DNA of 14,731 bases from Candidatus Micrarchaeia archaeon (GCA_041650355.1 JBAZLI010000014.1:1-14731); one strand, 5' to 3'; counted from the stretch's first letter, positions 7,548 to 12,863 are shown. Translations and numbers: made by a program. The notes: generated by a model from the sequence alone, not told the origin.

Positions 7548-8318
7548 TCACCCTGCGAAAACCGGCCCTGAAGCCGGTCCGTACACCATCATCCATGCCA
7601 GGACTGCGAAAAAGACCACATTAATGCTCGTAAGCGAGAACAGCGAAGGCGCATTCCATCCTGACAACCCGAGCTCCTCCACCTGCATGTGCGCGAGCCC
7701 GAGCAATATCGCAACGCATATCGCGGTTATGAATGCCAGGAACGGCACCAGCGGCTCTGCGAGGAGCATGACCGAAAGCATCGCGCCCATAGTCCCTGCC
7801 ATGAGCCCAGCCATCATGCCTTCCATTACGCCCATTATCCCGCACCTCCTGCCTGCCCACACTCCGGCTGCCAGCCCGGCCGAGGTGGCAGTCACGCTGC
7901 CCCAGAACATTCCGTTCGAAGCCCCGAGCAGGGCGCCCGGAACGAATCCGGCCATCATGCCGAACGTCATGCCTTCCATCATGCCGGTCATGCACGTCAC
8001 CCTCTTCCCGTATGCGCTGTACTGAACCCCTGAAGCCACCAGCACGACGGTTGCAATCGCGCCAAGGGCCAGGAGCGGAAGCTTGGCCTGCGCGAATCCC
8101 GGCTGGTGTTTCCAGGCTGCCAGGTAACCTATTCCGATTAATGCGAACAGCAGTGCCAGCGCGGCAAGGGATTTCACCGCCAAGTCGCGCTCTGTGCTCA
8201 ATTTTCCATGCTTTGCGAAATCCCCCAGCGCCTTTCCGAAGCTGAACCCTCCGCCTGTGGATTCGGCTCCTGCGCCGCTGCCTTTGCTGTCCTCCCCAGA
8301 ATCAATTTCGCCCGCCAT
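7548..8318 (-). CDS. Met/Cys-rich multi-spanning membrane protein of the copper operon
   Basis: About 256 residues with roughly seven predicted membrane helices after a Gly/Ser/acidic cytoplasmic N-terminus. Two internal copies of a Met-rich motif stand out, M-M-E-G-M-T-F-G-M-M-A-G (residues 113-124) and V-M-E-G-M-M-A-G-L-M-A-G (164-175). Each follows a Cys (C109, C159) by a few residues, and the spacing of 51 suggests an internal duplication. Met and Cys in helices are typical soft Cu(I)/Ag(I) ligands, so copper movement or sensing is inferred. I do not recognise a named family. The ATG at 8318 is chosen because the in-frame ATG at 8360 would overlap the chaperone gene and because a GTGGT-like site precedes it. 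The stop is only 4 nt from the next start, so it is co-transcribed and probably translationally coupled. Confidence 0.75.
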   Translation of the reverse strand: MAGEIDSGEDSKGSGAGAESTGGGFSFGKALGDFAKHGKLSTERDLAVKSLAALALLFALIGIGYLAAWKHQPGFAQAKLPLLALGAIATVVLVASGVQYSAYGKRVTCMTGMMEGMTFGMMAGFVPGALLGASNGMFWGSVTATSAGLAAGVWAGRRCGIMGVMEGMMAGLMAGTMGAMLSVMLLAEPLVPFLAFITAICVAILLGLAHMQVEELGLSGWNAPSLFSLTSINVVFFAVLAWMMVYGPASGPVFAG

Positions 8319-8331
8319 CCAACCACTCAGT

Positions 8332-8529
8332 CTAATATACCGCGTATCCTTCTGCGCCAATCGCTTTTTTCACGGCCTCCAGGCCTTTCTCATCCGCTAC
8401 CGAAACCCTTATTTCGGATTTATTGTAGTCCGCGGACAGCATCCTGCCTCCGGCTTCTTTGGCCGCCATCTCCACGAGTTTTCCGCAGCTCGCGCAGTGC
8501 ATCCCCTTCACTTTGATAGTTTTTTCCAT
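8332..8529 (-). CDS. copZ: HMA-domain copper chaperone (CopZ-like)
   Basis: A 65-residue protein that is a single heavy-metal-associated (ferredoxin-like) domain. G-M-H-C12-A-S-C15 binds one Cu(I), and the domain normally hands copper to the matching HMA domain of CopA, encoded in the same operon. Length is usual for a stand-alone chaperone. The start at 8529 is chosen over 8550 because GGTGA lies four bases before it and the HMA fold begins at once. It is the first gene of the operon, 13 nt before the Met-rich membrane gene. Copper is the likely metal because the whole operon is copper-type. Confidence 0.85.
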   Translation of the reverse strand: MEKTIKVKGMHCASCGKLVEMAAKEAGGRMLSADYNKSEIRVSVADEKGLEAVKKAIGAEGYAVY

Positions 8530-8565
8530 TCCATCACCTTTATCTTTCAAATCTTAATCAACCTT

Positions 8566-8597
8566 CTCCTGCAAATTTTCGTTTCGGCTTGCAGGAG
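8566..8597. promoter_or_regulatory. 9-bp perfect dyad at the copper operon promoter
   Basis: CTCCTGCAA (8566-8574) and TTGCAGGAG (8589-8597) are perfect inverted repeats with a 14-bp spacer. On the minus strand the spacer contains a TATA-like GAAAATTTG (8573-8580), placed for initiation near 8550. The dyad therefore straddles the likely promoter of the copper operon and is a good operator candidate. The box assignment is weak; the dyad itself is exact. Confidence 0.5.
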
Positions 8598-8614
8598 CAT
8601 TATTTCATTTGCCT

Positions 8615-8706
8615 GAAACAATACATATTTCTTGCTGAAACAATGGTTCATTTGGATGAAACAATGCTTTCCCCTGCCGAAACAATAGATATATATTCCT
8701 GAAACA
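8615..8706 (+). repeat. Five GAAACA(AT) direct repeats at two-helical-turn spacing
   Basis: GAAACAAT occurs exactly at 8615, 8637, 8658 and 8679, with a shorter GAAACA at 8701. The steps are 22, 21, 21 and 22 bp, so all sites face the same side of the helix. The array lies between the copper operon and its divergent regulator gene and overlaps the regulator promoter. It is probably a cooperative binding site for a regulator. Confidence 0.75.
8687..8697 (+). promoter_or_regulatory. TATA box of the membrane regulator gene
   Basis: AGATATATATT is a clear TATA box with expected initiation near 8718. It lies between the fourth and fifth GAAACA repeats, which suggests that the array controls this promoter. 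Confidence 0.6.
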
Positions 8707-8748
8707 GGCCAATAGATTCTACAAAATCCGTCTGTGAGAGGCGCTACT

Positions 8749-9261
8749 ATGATAAGGAATCTCCAGTTCAACCAAAGGCTTCTTCTTTCCATCGCCCTTA
8801 TTTCCGGGTTTGTCCTGCTTGTACTCGCAATGCTCATGAGCTACATCCTTGCGTCCAGCGGCTCGCCGCCCTCGCCATTAGTGGATTTGCTTTTCCGCTA
8901 CCATTTCGAGATGATGCTTCTTGTCTCGGTGCTGGGGATAGTGGTCGGGGCAAGCGTCTATTTCCTCATGCACCAGAGCGTGGAAATCAAGAGCCAGGAA
9001 TCCAAGTTCAACGCCAACCTGCTCCTGAATTTCCTGAGCCGCGAGGAGAAAGCCGCGATTGAGTATCTTGTGCAGAACGAAGGGCACACGACCCAGTCCC
9101 AGATTTCCAGGCTGGAAGGAATGACCCGGCTCCGCGCCCACCGGCTCGTGCTGCGCCTCGTGGAAAAGAAAATCATAAGGCTGGAAAAGCTCGGAAAGAC
9201 CAACCAGCTCTGGCTCGCTCCTGAAATATACGAAGCGCTGCGCAAGCCGTCTTCCCCATAA
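8749..9261 (+). CDS. Membrane-tethered winged-helix transcriptional regulator
   Basis: A 170-residue protein with two hydrophobic helices (about 11-34 and 54-74) joined by a short Ser/Pro loop. A charged linker and a C-terminal winged helix-turn-helix follow (about 96-160; L-S-R-E-E-K-A-A-I start, recognition helix near 124-139). This is an archaeal type of membrane-anchored MarR/ArsR-like regulator. H52, M55, M56, M74 and H75 lie near the helix ends and could bind metal, but this is speculative. The ATG at 8749 is preferred (GAGG upstream); a GTG at 8734 would add five residues. The gene is divergent from the copper operon across a repeat array, so it likely controls that operon and itself. 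A hairpin pair follows its stop. Confidence 0.75.
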   Translation: MIRNLQFNQRLLLSIALISGFVLLVLAMLMSYILASSGSPPSPLVDLLFRYHFEMMLLVSVLGIVVGASVYFLMHQSVEIKSQESKFNANLLLNFLSREEKAAIEYLVQNEGHTTQSQISRLEGMTRLRAHRLVLRLVEKKIIRLEKLGKTNQLWLAPEIYEALRKPSSP

Positions 9262-9288
9262 AGACCGCTGAACCGTTTTCTTGATTGT

Positions 9289-9330
9289 ATCTGTAAATTG
9301 TATCGCGTGCGCATAACGCAATTTACAGAT
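9289..9330. terminator. 12-bp perfect inverted repeat between convergent genes
   Basis: ATCTGTAAATTG (9289-9300) and CAATTTACAGAT (9319-9330) are perfect complements around an 18-nt GC-rich loop. The hairpin lies 28 bp after the regulator stop and may end or stabilise transcripts from both sides. A hairpin terminator is unusual for archaea. Confidence 0.5.
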
Positions 9331-9332
9331 GC

Positions 9333-9357
9333 CGAGAAAATTTACGAAATTTTCTCG
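9333..9357. terminator. 11-bp perfect hairpin between convergent genes
   Basis: CGAGAAAATTT (9333-9343) and AAATTTTCTCG (9347-9357) form a perfect stem with the 3-nt loop ACG, eight bases beyond the permease stop. Its A/T-rich arms supply U-rich RNA in both directions, which fits a bidirectional terminator. Confidence 0.5.
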
Positions 9358-9364
9358 TTGCCCT

Positions 9365-10315
9365 TCAGCCCAGGGCCGCGTTGAACACGTATCCGGTTAT
9401 GGTGAAAGAAACGAACAGCACCAGCGCGAATACCGCGAGGAGCTTCGGCTTAAGCACCTTCCTGAGTATTATCATCTCCGGAAGCGAGAGCCCGATTACG
9501 CTCATCATGAACGCGAGCGCAGTTCCGGTGGCCATTCCTTTGGAGATAAGCACCCCCACTATGGGAACCATCCCGGCCGCATTGGAATAAAGCGGTATGC
9601 CAATCAGCACTGCCATCGGAACCGCAAGCGGATTGTTTTTCCCTGCTATCGATGCGAGGAAATCCGCAGGCGCATACCCGTGTATCAATCCGCCTATCGC
9701 GATGCCCAATGCCACGTAGGGCAGTACCTTGAGCGTTATATTCTTTGATTCAGAAATCCCGAATTCAACCCGCTGTTTCCATTCCATTTTGTTTTCAGCC
9801 GTCTTTTTCGCCTTTATTTTGTAAACAAAATCCTCGACTTCATTTTCGAGCTTGAGCCGCCCTATCGCCACTCCAGCAGCTATCGCTATCACCAATCCGC
9901 TTATCACGTAAAGCGCGGCAATTTCCCAGCCGAACATCGCGAGCAGCATGGTCGCTGCAACCTCGTTTATCAAAGGCGAAGCTATCAGGAAAGAGAACGT
10001 CACCCCGAGGGGCACCCCGGCCTCCACGAACCCTATGAACAAAGGCACCGCGGAGCACGAGCAAAACGGCGTGGGAATCCCCAAAAGCGCGGCAAGCACA
10101 TTCCCCGTCCCCTCGCGTCTGCCTCCGAGCAACTTCTTCACCTTTTCAGGAGTGATGAAGGTGCGCGCTATGCCCACAAAGAAAACAATGATGGCCAAGA
10201 GAAGGGTTACCTTAATGGAATCGTATACGAAGAAATTTACCGCTGCGCCAATTTGGGTTTCCTTAGCCAAGCCGAATATTGAATAGGTGAGCCAATCCGC
10301 GAATTCCTGAATCAT
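9365..10315 (-). CDS. arsP: ArsP-family permease
   Basis: A 316-residue polytopic membrane protein of the permease family PF03773 (DUF318/ArsP). Family signatures seen are T-P-F-C-S-C-S-A-V-P-L-F (82-93), A-S-P-L-I-N-E (112-118) and P-L-Y-S-N-A-A-G-M-V-P (241-251). A charged cytoplasmic loop (about 153-195) splits two sets of helices. Characterised ArsP members export trivalent organoarsenicals using Cys residues of the F-C-S-C region; other members have unknown substrates. The ATG at 10315 overlaps the upstream thioredoxin stop by one base (TGATG), so translation is coupled. A TTG three bases earlier is less likely. With ArsR and the CxxC protein it forms a known three-gene arrangement. The substrate, arsenic or another soft metal(loid), is inferred. 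Confidence 0.88.
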   Translation of the reverse strand: MIQEFADWLTYSIFGLAKETQIGAAVNFFVYDSIKVTLLLAIIVFFVGIARTFITPEKVKKLLGGRREGTGNVLAALLGIPTPFCSCSAVPLFIGFVEAGVPLGVTFSFLIASPLINEVAATMLLAMFGWEIAALYVISGLVIAIAAGVAIGRLKLENEVEDFVYKIKAKKTAENKMEWKQRVEFGISESKNITLKVLPYVALGIAIGGLIHGYAPADFLASIAGKNNPLAVPMAVLIGIPLYSNAAGMVPIVGVLISKGMATGTALAFMMSVIGLSLPEMIILRKVLKPKLLAVFALVLFVSFTITGYVFNAALG

Positions 10316-10551
10316 CAAACCGCCCCCAGAATCCTCTTTATCTCCTCAACTTCAGGAACCCTTCCGTAAACCCTGACTTCGTCATCAACAACCAGCGCCG
10401 GTGTGGACATCACGCCATACGCGGCTATTTTCCCGTAATCCTGGACCTTTTCGACATCCGCGCTTATCCCGAGCTGTTCGCACGCCTTTTTCACGTTCGC
10501 CTCGAGTTTTTTGCAGTTCGCACAGCCGCTCCCAAGAACCTTTATTTTCAT
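10315..10551 (-). CDS. Small thioredoxin-like CxxC protein
   Basis: A 78-residue thioredoxin-fold protein (redox-active disulfide protein 2 family). It has C10-A-N-C13 at the end of the first strand and the cis-proline S-T-P51 before the third strand. It lacks the N-terminal extension of full thioredoxins, which is normal for this family. Such proteins are often encoded beside ArsP-type permeases, where they may reduce or deliver the thiol-bound substrate; this role is inferred. GGTGG lies five bases before the ATG. The gene starts one base after the arsR stop and overlaps the permease start by one base, so the three genes are one transcript. Confidence 0.88.
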   Translation of the reverse strand: MKIKVLGSGCANCKKLEANVKKACEQLGISADVEKVQDYGKIAAYGVMSTPALVVDDEVRVYGRVPEVEEIKRILGAV

Positions 10552-10552
10552 C

Positions 10553-10801
10553 CTACCACCTTGAAATGTCCCTGAGCACCCGCATGCCTTTTTCTGAAAC
10601 AGAGTATAATCTTTTCACCCCCGCCCTCTTCACTCTTACCAATTTTGCCTCAAGAAGGACCTTCAAATGCTGGGAGACCGCAGGCTGGCTCGTCCCCACA
10701 AACTTAGGAAGCTCGCATGCGCATATCTCCCGCTTGCTTATTTTTTCGAGCAATTTGAGGCGGGTTTCGTCAGCGACGGCCCTGATGATTTTTGCCTCCA
10801 T
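10553..10801 (-). CDS. arsR: ArsR-family metalloregulator
   Basis: An 82-residue winged-helix repressor. The helix-turn-helix region has G-T-S-Q-P-A-V-S-Q-H-L (36-46), typical of ArsR/SmtB proteins. Just before it lies I-C27-A-C29-E-L, which matches the alpha-3 C-x-C arsenite/antimonite site of classical ArsR (E-L-C-V-C-D-L). Binding of the metalloid should release the repressor from DNA. It is the first gene of the operon with the CxxC protein and the permease. The ATG at 10801 is about 25 bp from the TATA box centre, so the message is probably leaderless. A palindrome between the TATA box and the ATG is the likely autoregulatory operator. Confidence 0.9.
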   Translation of the reverse strand: MEAKIIRAVADETRLKLLEKISKREICACELPKFVGTSQPAVSQHLKVLLEAKLVRVKRAGVKRLYSVSEKGMRVLRDISRW

Positions 10802-10804
10802 ACG

Positions 10805-10831
10805 TATAAGTATAAACTTATATATTTAAAA
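10805..10831 (-). promoter_or_regulatory. arsR promoter with overlapping operator palindrome
   Basis: TATAAGT (10805-10811) and ACTTATA (10816-10822) are perfect inverted repeats with a 4-bp spacer. On the minus strand a TATA element, TTTTAAATATATAA (10818-10831), lies just upstream. A repressor on the palindrome would cover the initiation site near 10801. Confidence 0.65.
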
Positions 10832-10887
10832 CAGCCGCGTACCAGCATCATCGCAATATTGGCTTTCGCAATTTCCAGGACTGCTCA

Positions 10888-11457
10888 TCATTCTTTCACG
10901 AACCCGAACCTTTTGTTTTTCGCAGTCAGTTTTATGAAATTCGTCAAACTCCTGCGAAACGCCTCCTCGCCCTGGCGCCTGCGGTGCTGTATGTAAGCGA
11001 TTCGTATCCGCTTGTAGCTTTCCGGGAGTTTTTGGAAGTGCTTCCACGCATCCGGGTTTTTCCTGATTGCCTTTAAGATATTTTCCGGCACGATGAAACC
11101 TCCGTGGTCCGAATCCGGAAGGTATGCATGCGACACCGCAGCAAGTCCCTCCTTCCTCATCCTCTTTTCTGCAACCAGCTTACGTATCCTTTCCTTGTTC
11201 ATCTGGGAGAGCTGGCTTCCCGGCCTTCGCGGGGAAAACCTCTGGGCGAATCTTTCCCCATCAATGCTTTTTACGATGCTGTCTATCCACCCGAAGCACA
11301 ATGCCTCCTCCACCGCGTCGTTGTACGGAATCCGCGGCTTCCCGGAAGCTTTTTTGTAGTATATCAGCCAGATTTCCCTCTCTCCCCTGTAATGCGCGGA
11401 GAGCCAGGCGCGCCATGCCTCCCTGTCCTTGACATAAAGCGTTTTTCCTATATCCAT
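10888..11457 (-). CDS. YdeI/OmpD-associated family protein
   Basis: A 189-residue soluble protein. Residues 51-60 read E-A-L-C-F-G-W-I-D-S, followed by R-F-S-P-R-R-P-G-S, the signature of the YdeI/OmdA-like family of bacterial and some archaeal proteins. Its C-terminal half is rich in Arg and Lys with helix-forming sequence. Members are linked to envelope stress or bacteriocin resistance in bacteria, but the biochemical function is unknown. The ATG at 11457 is favoured over a TTG at 11463: a TATA element at 11480-11487 is 26 bp away, which predicts a leaderless message. It stands alone on the minus strand. Transfer from bacteria is possible but not tested. Confidence 0.8.
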   Translation of the reverse strand: MDIGKTLYVKDREAWRAWLSAHYRGEREIWLIYYKKASGKPRIPYNDAVEEALCFGWIDSIVKSIDGERFAQRFSPRRPGSQLSQMNKERIRKLVAEKRMRKEGLAAVSHAYLPDSDHGGFIVPENILKAIRKNPDAWKHFQKLPESYKRIRIAYIQHRRRQGEEAFRRSLTNFIKLTAKNKRFGFVKE

Positions 11458-11479
11458 GCACAAATCTGGGACGCATCAC

Positions 11480-11487
11480 TTATAATT
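11480..11487 (-). promoter_or_regulatory. TATA box for the YdeI-like gene
   Basis: Minus-strand AATTATAA centred 26-27 bp before the ATG fits leaderless initiation. An alternative, GATATAAAATC near 11531-11541, would give a leader of about 55 nt. Confidence 0.45.
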
Positions 11488-11563
11488 GCCTGGTTTGGTA
11501 AGACTAGGGATGCTGCCCCAAGCGGGAAAAGATTTTATATCCCAGCCTCGATATCCGTTCACG

Positions 11564-11866
11564 TCAAAACGCCTGTTTGCCCTTCATTTCGGCAAAAACC
11601 GCCACACCCAGGATAGCGAGCATCACAAATCCCACCTTGCACGAATAGTGCTCTGCATCGGTTGTGTCAGGTGGTTGGGGCCATCCAGCCATCACATCCG
11701 CCTCGCACTGCGTTACGCAGTCATCGAAGCCGGTTTGAGGATGGCGGCAGTTATCGAAATCGTCATCCCAATTTCCATTGTAAGTCTGGCAGCAGCTGTG
11801 CTCGCAGTCACTGGCAGCGAAGGCGAGCGGCGCGAGAAGCAATACGAGCAACGCAATCGTTTTCAT
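11564..11866 (-). CDS. Small Cys-rich secreted or membrane-anchored protein
   Basis: A 100-residue protein with a signal peptide (hydrophobic 4-15, A-F-A-A cleavage site near 18). A compact acidic Cys-rich domain follows (C21, C25, C26, C40, C50, C54, C76), then a hydrophobic C-terminal helix (about 78-92) and a short basic end. Six of the seven Cys could form three disulfides. The domain has the pattern C-x3-C-C ... C ... D-C-x3-C-E-A-D. I do not recognise a function. GGTGA (11871-11875) lies four bases before the ATG and a TATA box is about 34 bp upstream. Layout suggests a surface-displayed small domain held by a C-terminal anchor. Confidence 0.7.
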   Translation of the reverse strand: MKTIALLVLLLAPLAFAASDCEHSCCQTYNGNWDDDFDNCRHPQTGFDDCVTQCEADVMAGWPQPPDTTDAEHYSCKVGFVMLAILGVAVFAEMKGKQAF

Positions 11867-11895
11867 GGTCTCACCGCTGCCTATTCCAGGCCAAG

Positions 11896-11904
11896 CCTTT
11901 TATT
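11896..11904 (-). promoter_or_regulatory. TATA-like box of the small Cys-rich gene
   Basis: Minus-strand AATAAAAGG is centred 34 bp before the ATG and would start the message at the GGTGA. Confidence 0.4.
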
Positions 11905-11991
11905 GCCTTTTGCATCCTGGGGGCCCAGGCAGCGCCTTTACAGTGCTGGCTTGCCGAGATGCTAAATTGGCGTCAGGTAAATTTTAGATCT

Positions 11992-12002
11992 GTTTATAAA
12001 AT
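11992..12002 (+). promoter_or_regulatory. TATA box of the Imm-5-like gene
   Basis: GTTTATAAAAT is centred 28 bp before the ATG at 12025, which predicts a leaderless message. Confidence 0.6.
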
Positions 12003-12024
12003 TTGGATGATTGTACTAAAAGCG

Positions 12025-12513
12025 ATGAAGAAATTCAGCAAACAGGACCAGAGATTGCTGGCAATCTGGGCTGCGAACTGTTCTGAGCGGGTGCTTCCGT
12101 TTTTTGAGAACGCATACCCGAAGGATAATCGGCCCCGCAAAGCCATAGAGGTATGTAGGATATGGATTCGCACGGGCGTGTTTAGGATGGCCGACATACG
12201 CAAGGCTTCGCTCACAGCCCATGCCGCTGCACGCGAAGCGAAAGAAAACAACGCGGCTTGCTTCGCCGCGCGTGCAGCAGGCCAGGCAGTGGCGACTGCA
12301 CATGTTCCCCAGCACGCTTTCGGTGCTGCCTACTACGCCCTCAAAGCTGTTGCAGCAGTCGACCCTGCCAATGCCATCAAGATTGCCAAAGAACGCAATT
12401 GGCAATCACGGCGCCTTCCTGGAAATCTAAGGCAGGAAATCATGGACAGAGTACTTATCCTGAAAAATGATTCCGGAATTGCCATCAAAATACAAAAAGG
12501 CAAGGATTTTTAA
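12025..12513 (+). CDS. Imm-5-like putative immunity protein
   Basis: A 162-residue, Ala-rich, all-helical soluble protein. It matches by eye the Imm-5-like family pattern: D-Q-R-L-L-A-I-W-A-A-x-C-S-E-R-V-L near the start, R-P-R-K-A-I (36-41), A-H-A-A-A-R-E-A (65-72) and A-A-G-Q-A-V-A-T-A-H (84-93). Family members are predicted immunity proteins of polymorphic toxin systems, mostly from gene context, and biochemical proof is scarce. Here it points toward the convergent fic gene about 350 bp away, but no matching secreted toxin is seen. The ATG at 12025 agrees with the TATA distance; an in-frame ATG at 12007 is too close to the box. Codon use looks like that of its neighbours. Confidence 0.75.
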   Translation: MKKFSKQDQRLLAIWAANCSERVLPFFENAYPKDNRPRKAIEVCRIWIRTGVFRMADIRKASLTAHAAAREAKENNAACFAARAAGQAVATAHVPQHAFGAAYYALKAVAAVDPANAIKIAKERNWQSRRLPGNLRQEIMDRVLILKNDSGIAIKIQKGKDF

Positions 12514-12547
12514 AAAAATTCCATTAGGGAAATTTGTTGGTCGTCTA

Positions 12548-12578
12548 ACTTTCCTAGGTAGATCAGCCAAAGGAAAGT
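12548..12578. repeat. Hairpin 1 of the hairpin array
   Basis: ACTTTCCT (12548-12555) and AGGAAAGT (12571-12578) are perfect complements around a 15-nt spacer. It is the outermost member of the array on the Imm-5 side and might end that transcript. Confidence 0.6.
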
Positions 12579-12591
12579 GTATCAGTCCGTC

Positions 12592-12673
12592 CTATTGAAC
12601 GTCCAATAAAACGTCGACACGTTTTATGGACCACAAAACGAATTGTCGTTTTGTCGGTCGGAACGTTCAATGG
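12592..12673. repeat. Three-way-junction module of the hairpin array
   Basis: An outer stem ATTGAACGT/ACGTTCAAT (12594-12602 with 12663-12671) encloses two hairpins. The first has arms ATAAAACGT (12606-12614) and ACGTTTTAT (12619-12627), loop CGAC. The second has arms ACAAAACGA (12633-12641) and TCGTTTTGT (12646-12654), loop ATTG. Both inner hairpins can be lengthened by flanking GTCC/GGAC and GACC/GGTC pairs that share the bases GGACC (12628-12632), so alternative pairings exist. All nine-base arms are perfect. Confidence 0.75.
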
Positions 12674-12678
12674 ATCCC

Positions 12679-12698
12679 TTGTTCGTAACGACGAACAA
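12679..12698. repeat. Hairpin 4 of the hairpin array
   Basis: TTGTTCGT (12679-12686) and ACGAACAA (12691-12698) form a perfect 8-bp stem with loop AACG, between the junction module and the 71-bp repeat. Confidence 0.7.
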
Positions 12699-12707
12699 TT
12701 GGACCGC

Positions 12708-12778
12708 CAGGCTCTCGTTCCTTTGGTCTGCTGACCAAAAGCTCCAAAAGTCTTCGACTTTCGGATCGTCTGCCTGAG
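12708..12778. repeat. 71-bp structured direct repeat, copy 1
   Basis: Identical base for base to 13872-13942. Inside it CAGGC (12708-12712) pairs with GCCTG (12772-12776) as an outer stem. This encloses TTTGGTC/GACCAAA (12722-12728 with 12733-12739, loop TGCT) and AAAGTC/GACTTT (12747-12752 with 12756-12761, loop TTC). The second hairpin can be extended by TCC/GGA across an A-C mismatch. The layout is the same as in the module at 12592-12673. The two copies bracket the fic gene. It has no tRNA T-loop or anticodon arm, so it is not a tRNA. Confidence 0.85.
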
Positions 12779-12805
12779 GCACGCTGGTTTTTAGACACAC
12801 AGCTC

Positions 12806-12831
12806 ATTTCCTAGGAAATTTCCGCGGAAAT
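12806..12831. repeat. Two overlapping 14-bp perfect palindromes
   Basis: ATTTCCTAGGAAAT (12806-12819) and ATTTCCGCGGAAAT (12818-12831) are each self-complementary and share two bases. They differ only in the central TA versus GC step (CCTAGG/CCGCGG). They can also pair as one long hairpin. Confidence 0.75.
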
Positions 12832-12832
12832 G

Positions 12833-12863
12833 GGTGACTACAAAAATAGCAAGTGTAGTCACC
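12833..12863. repeat. GGTGACTAC inverted pair at the fic stop codon
   Basis: GGTGACTAC (12833-12841) and GTAGTCACC (12855-12863) are perfect complements with a 13-bp spacer; the second arm touches the fic stop codon. The same word occurs twice in direct orientation around the fic promoter. Confidence 0.7.

Noticed and set aside
8615..8706. CRISPR-like array from the five GAAACA(AT) repeats
   Set aside because: The repeat unit is only 6-8 bp and the spacers are about 14 bp; no cas genes are nearby. A regulator-binding array fits better.
11505..11545. GGGAT ... ATCCC pairing and AT-rich stretch as a possible RNA gene
   Set aside because: The stem is only 5 bp and no RNA family feature is seen; at most it is an alternative TATA box for the YdeI-like gene.
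11662..12024. Upstream extension of the Imm-5-like frame (about 120 more codons)
   Set aside because: It runs antisense through the small Cys-rich gene, lies upstream of the TATA box and has no family likeness.
12543..12549. GTCTAAC, the reverse complement of an integron core site (GTTRRRY)
   Set aside because: It is a single seven-base match with no partner core site at a suitable distance, and no integrase gene is in the window.
12708..12778. tRNA-like reading of the 71-bp repeat (cloverleaf size and two inner hairpins)
   Set aside because: There is no T-loop consensus, no D-loop GG, no plausible anticodon arm and only a 5-6 bp outer stem.
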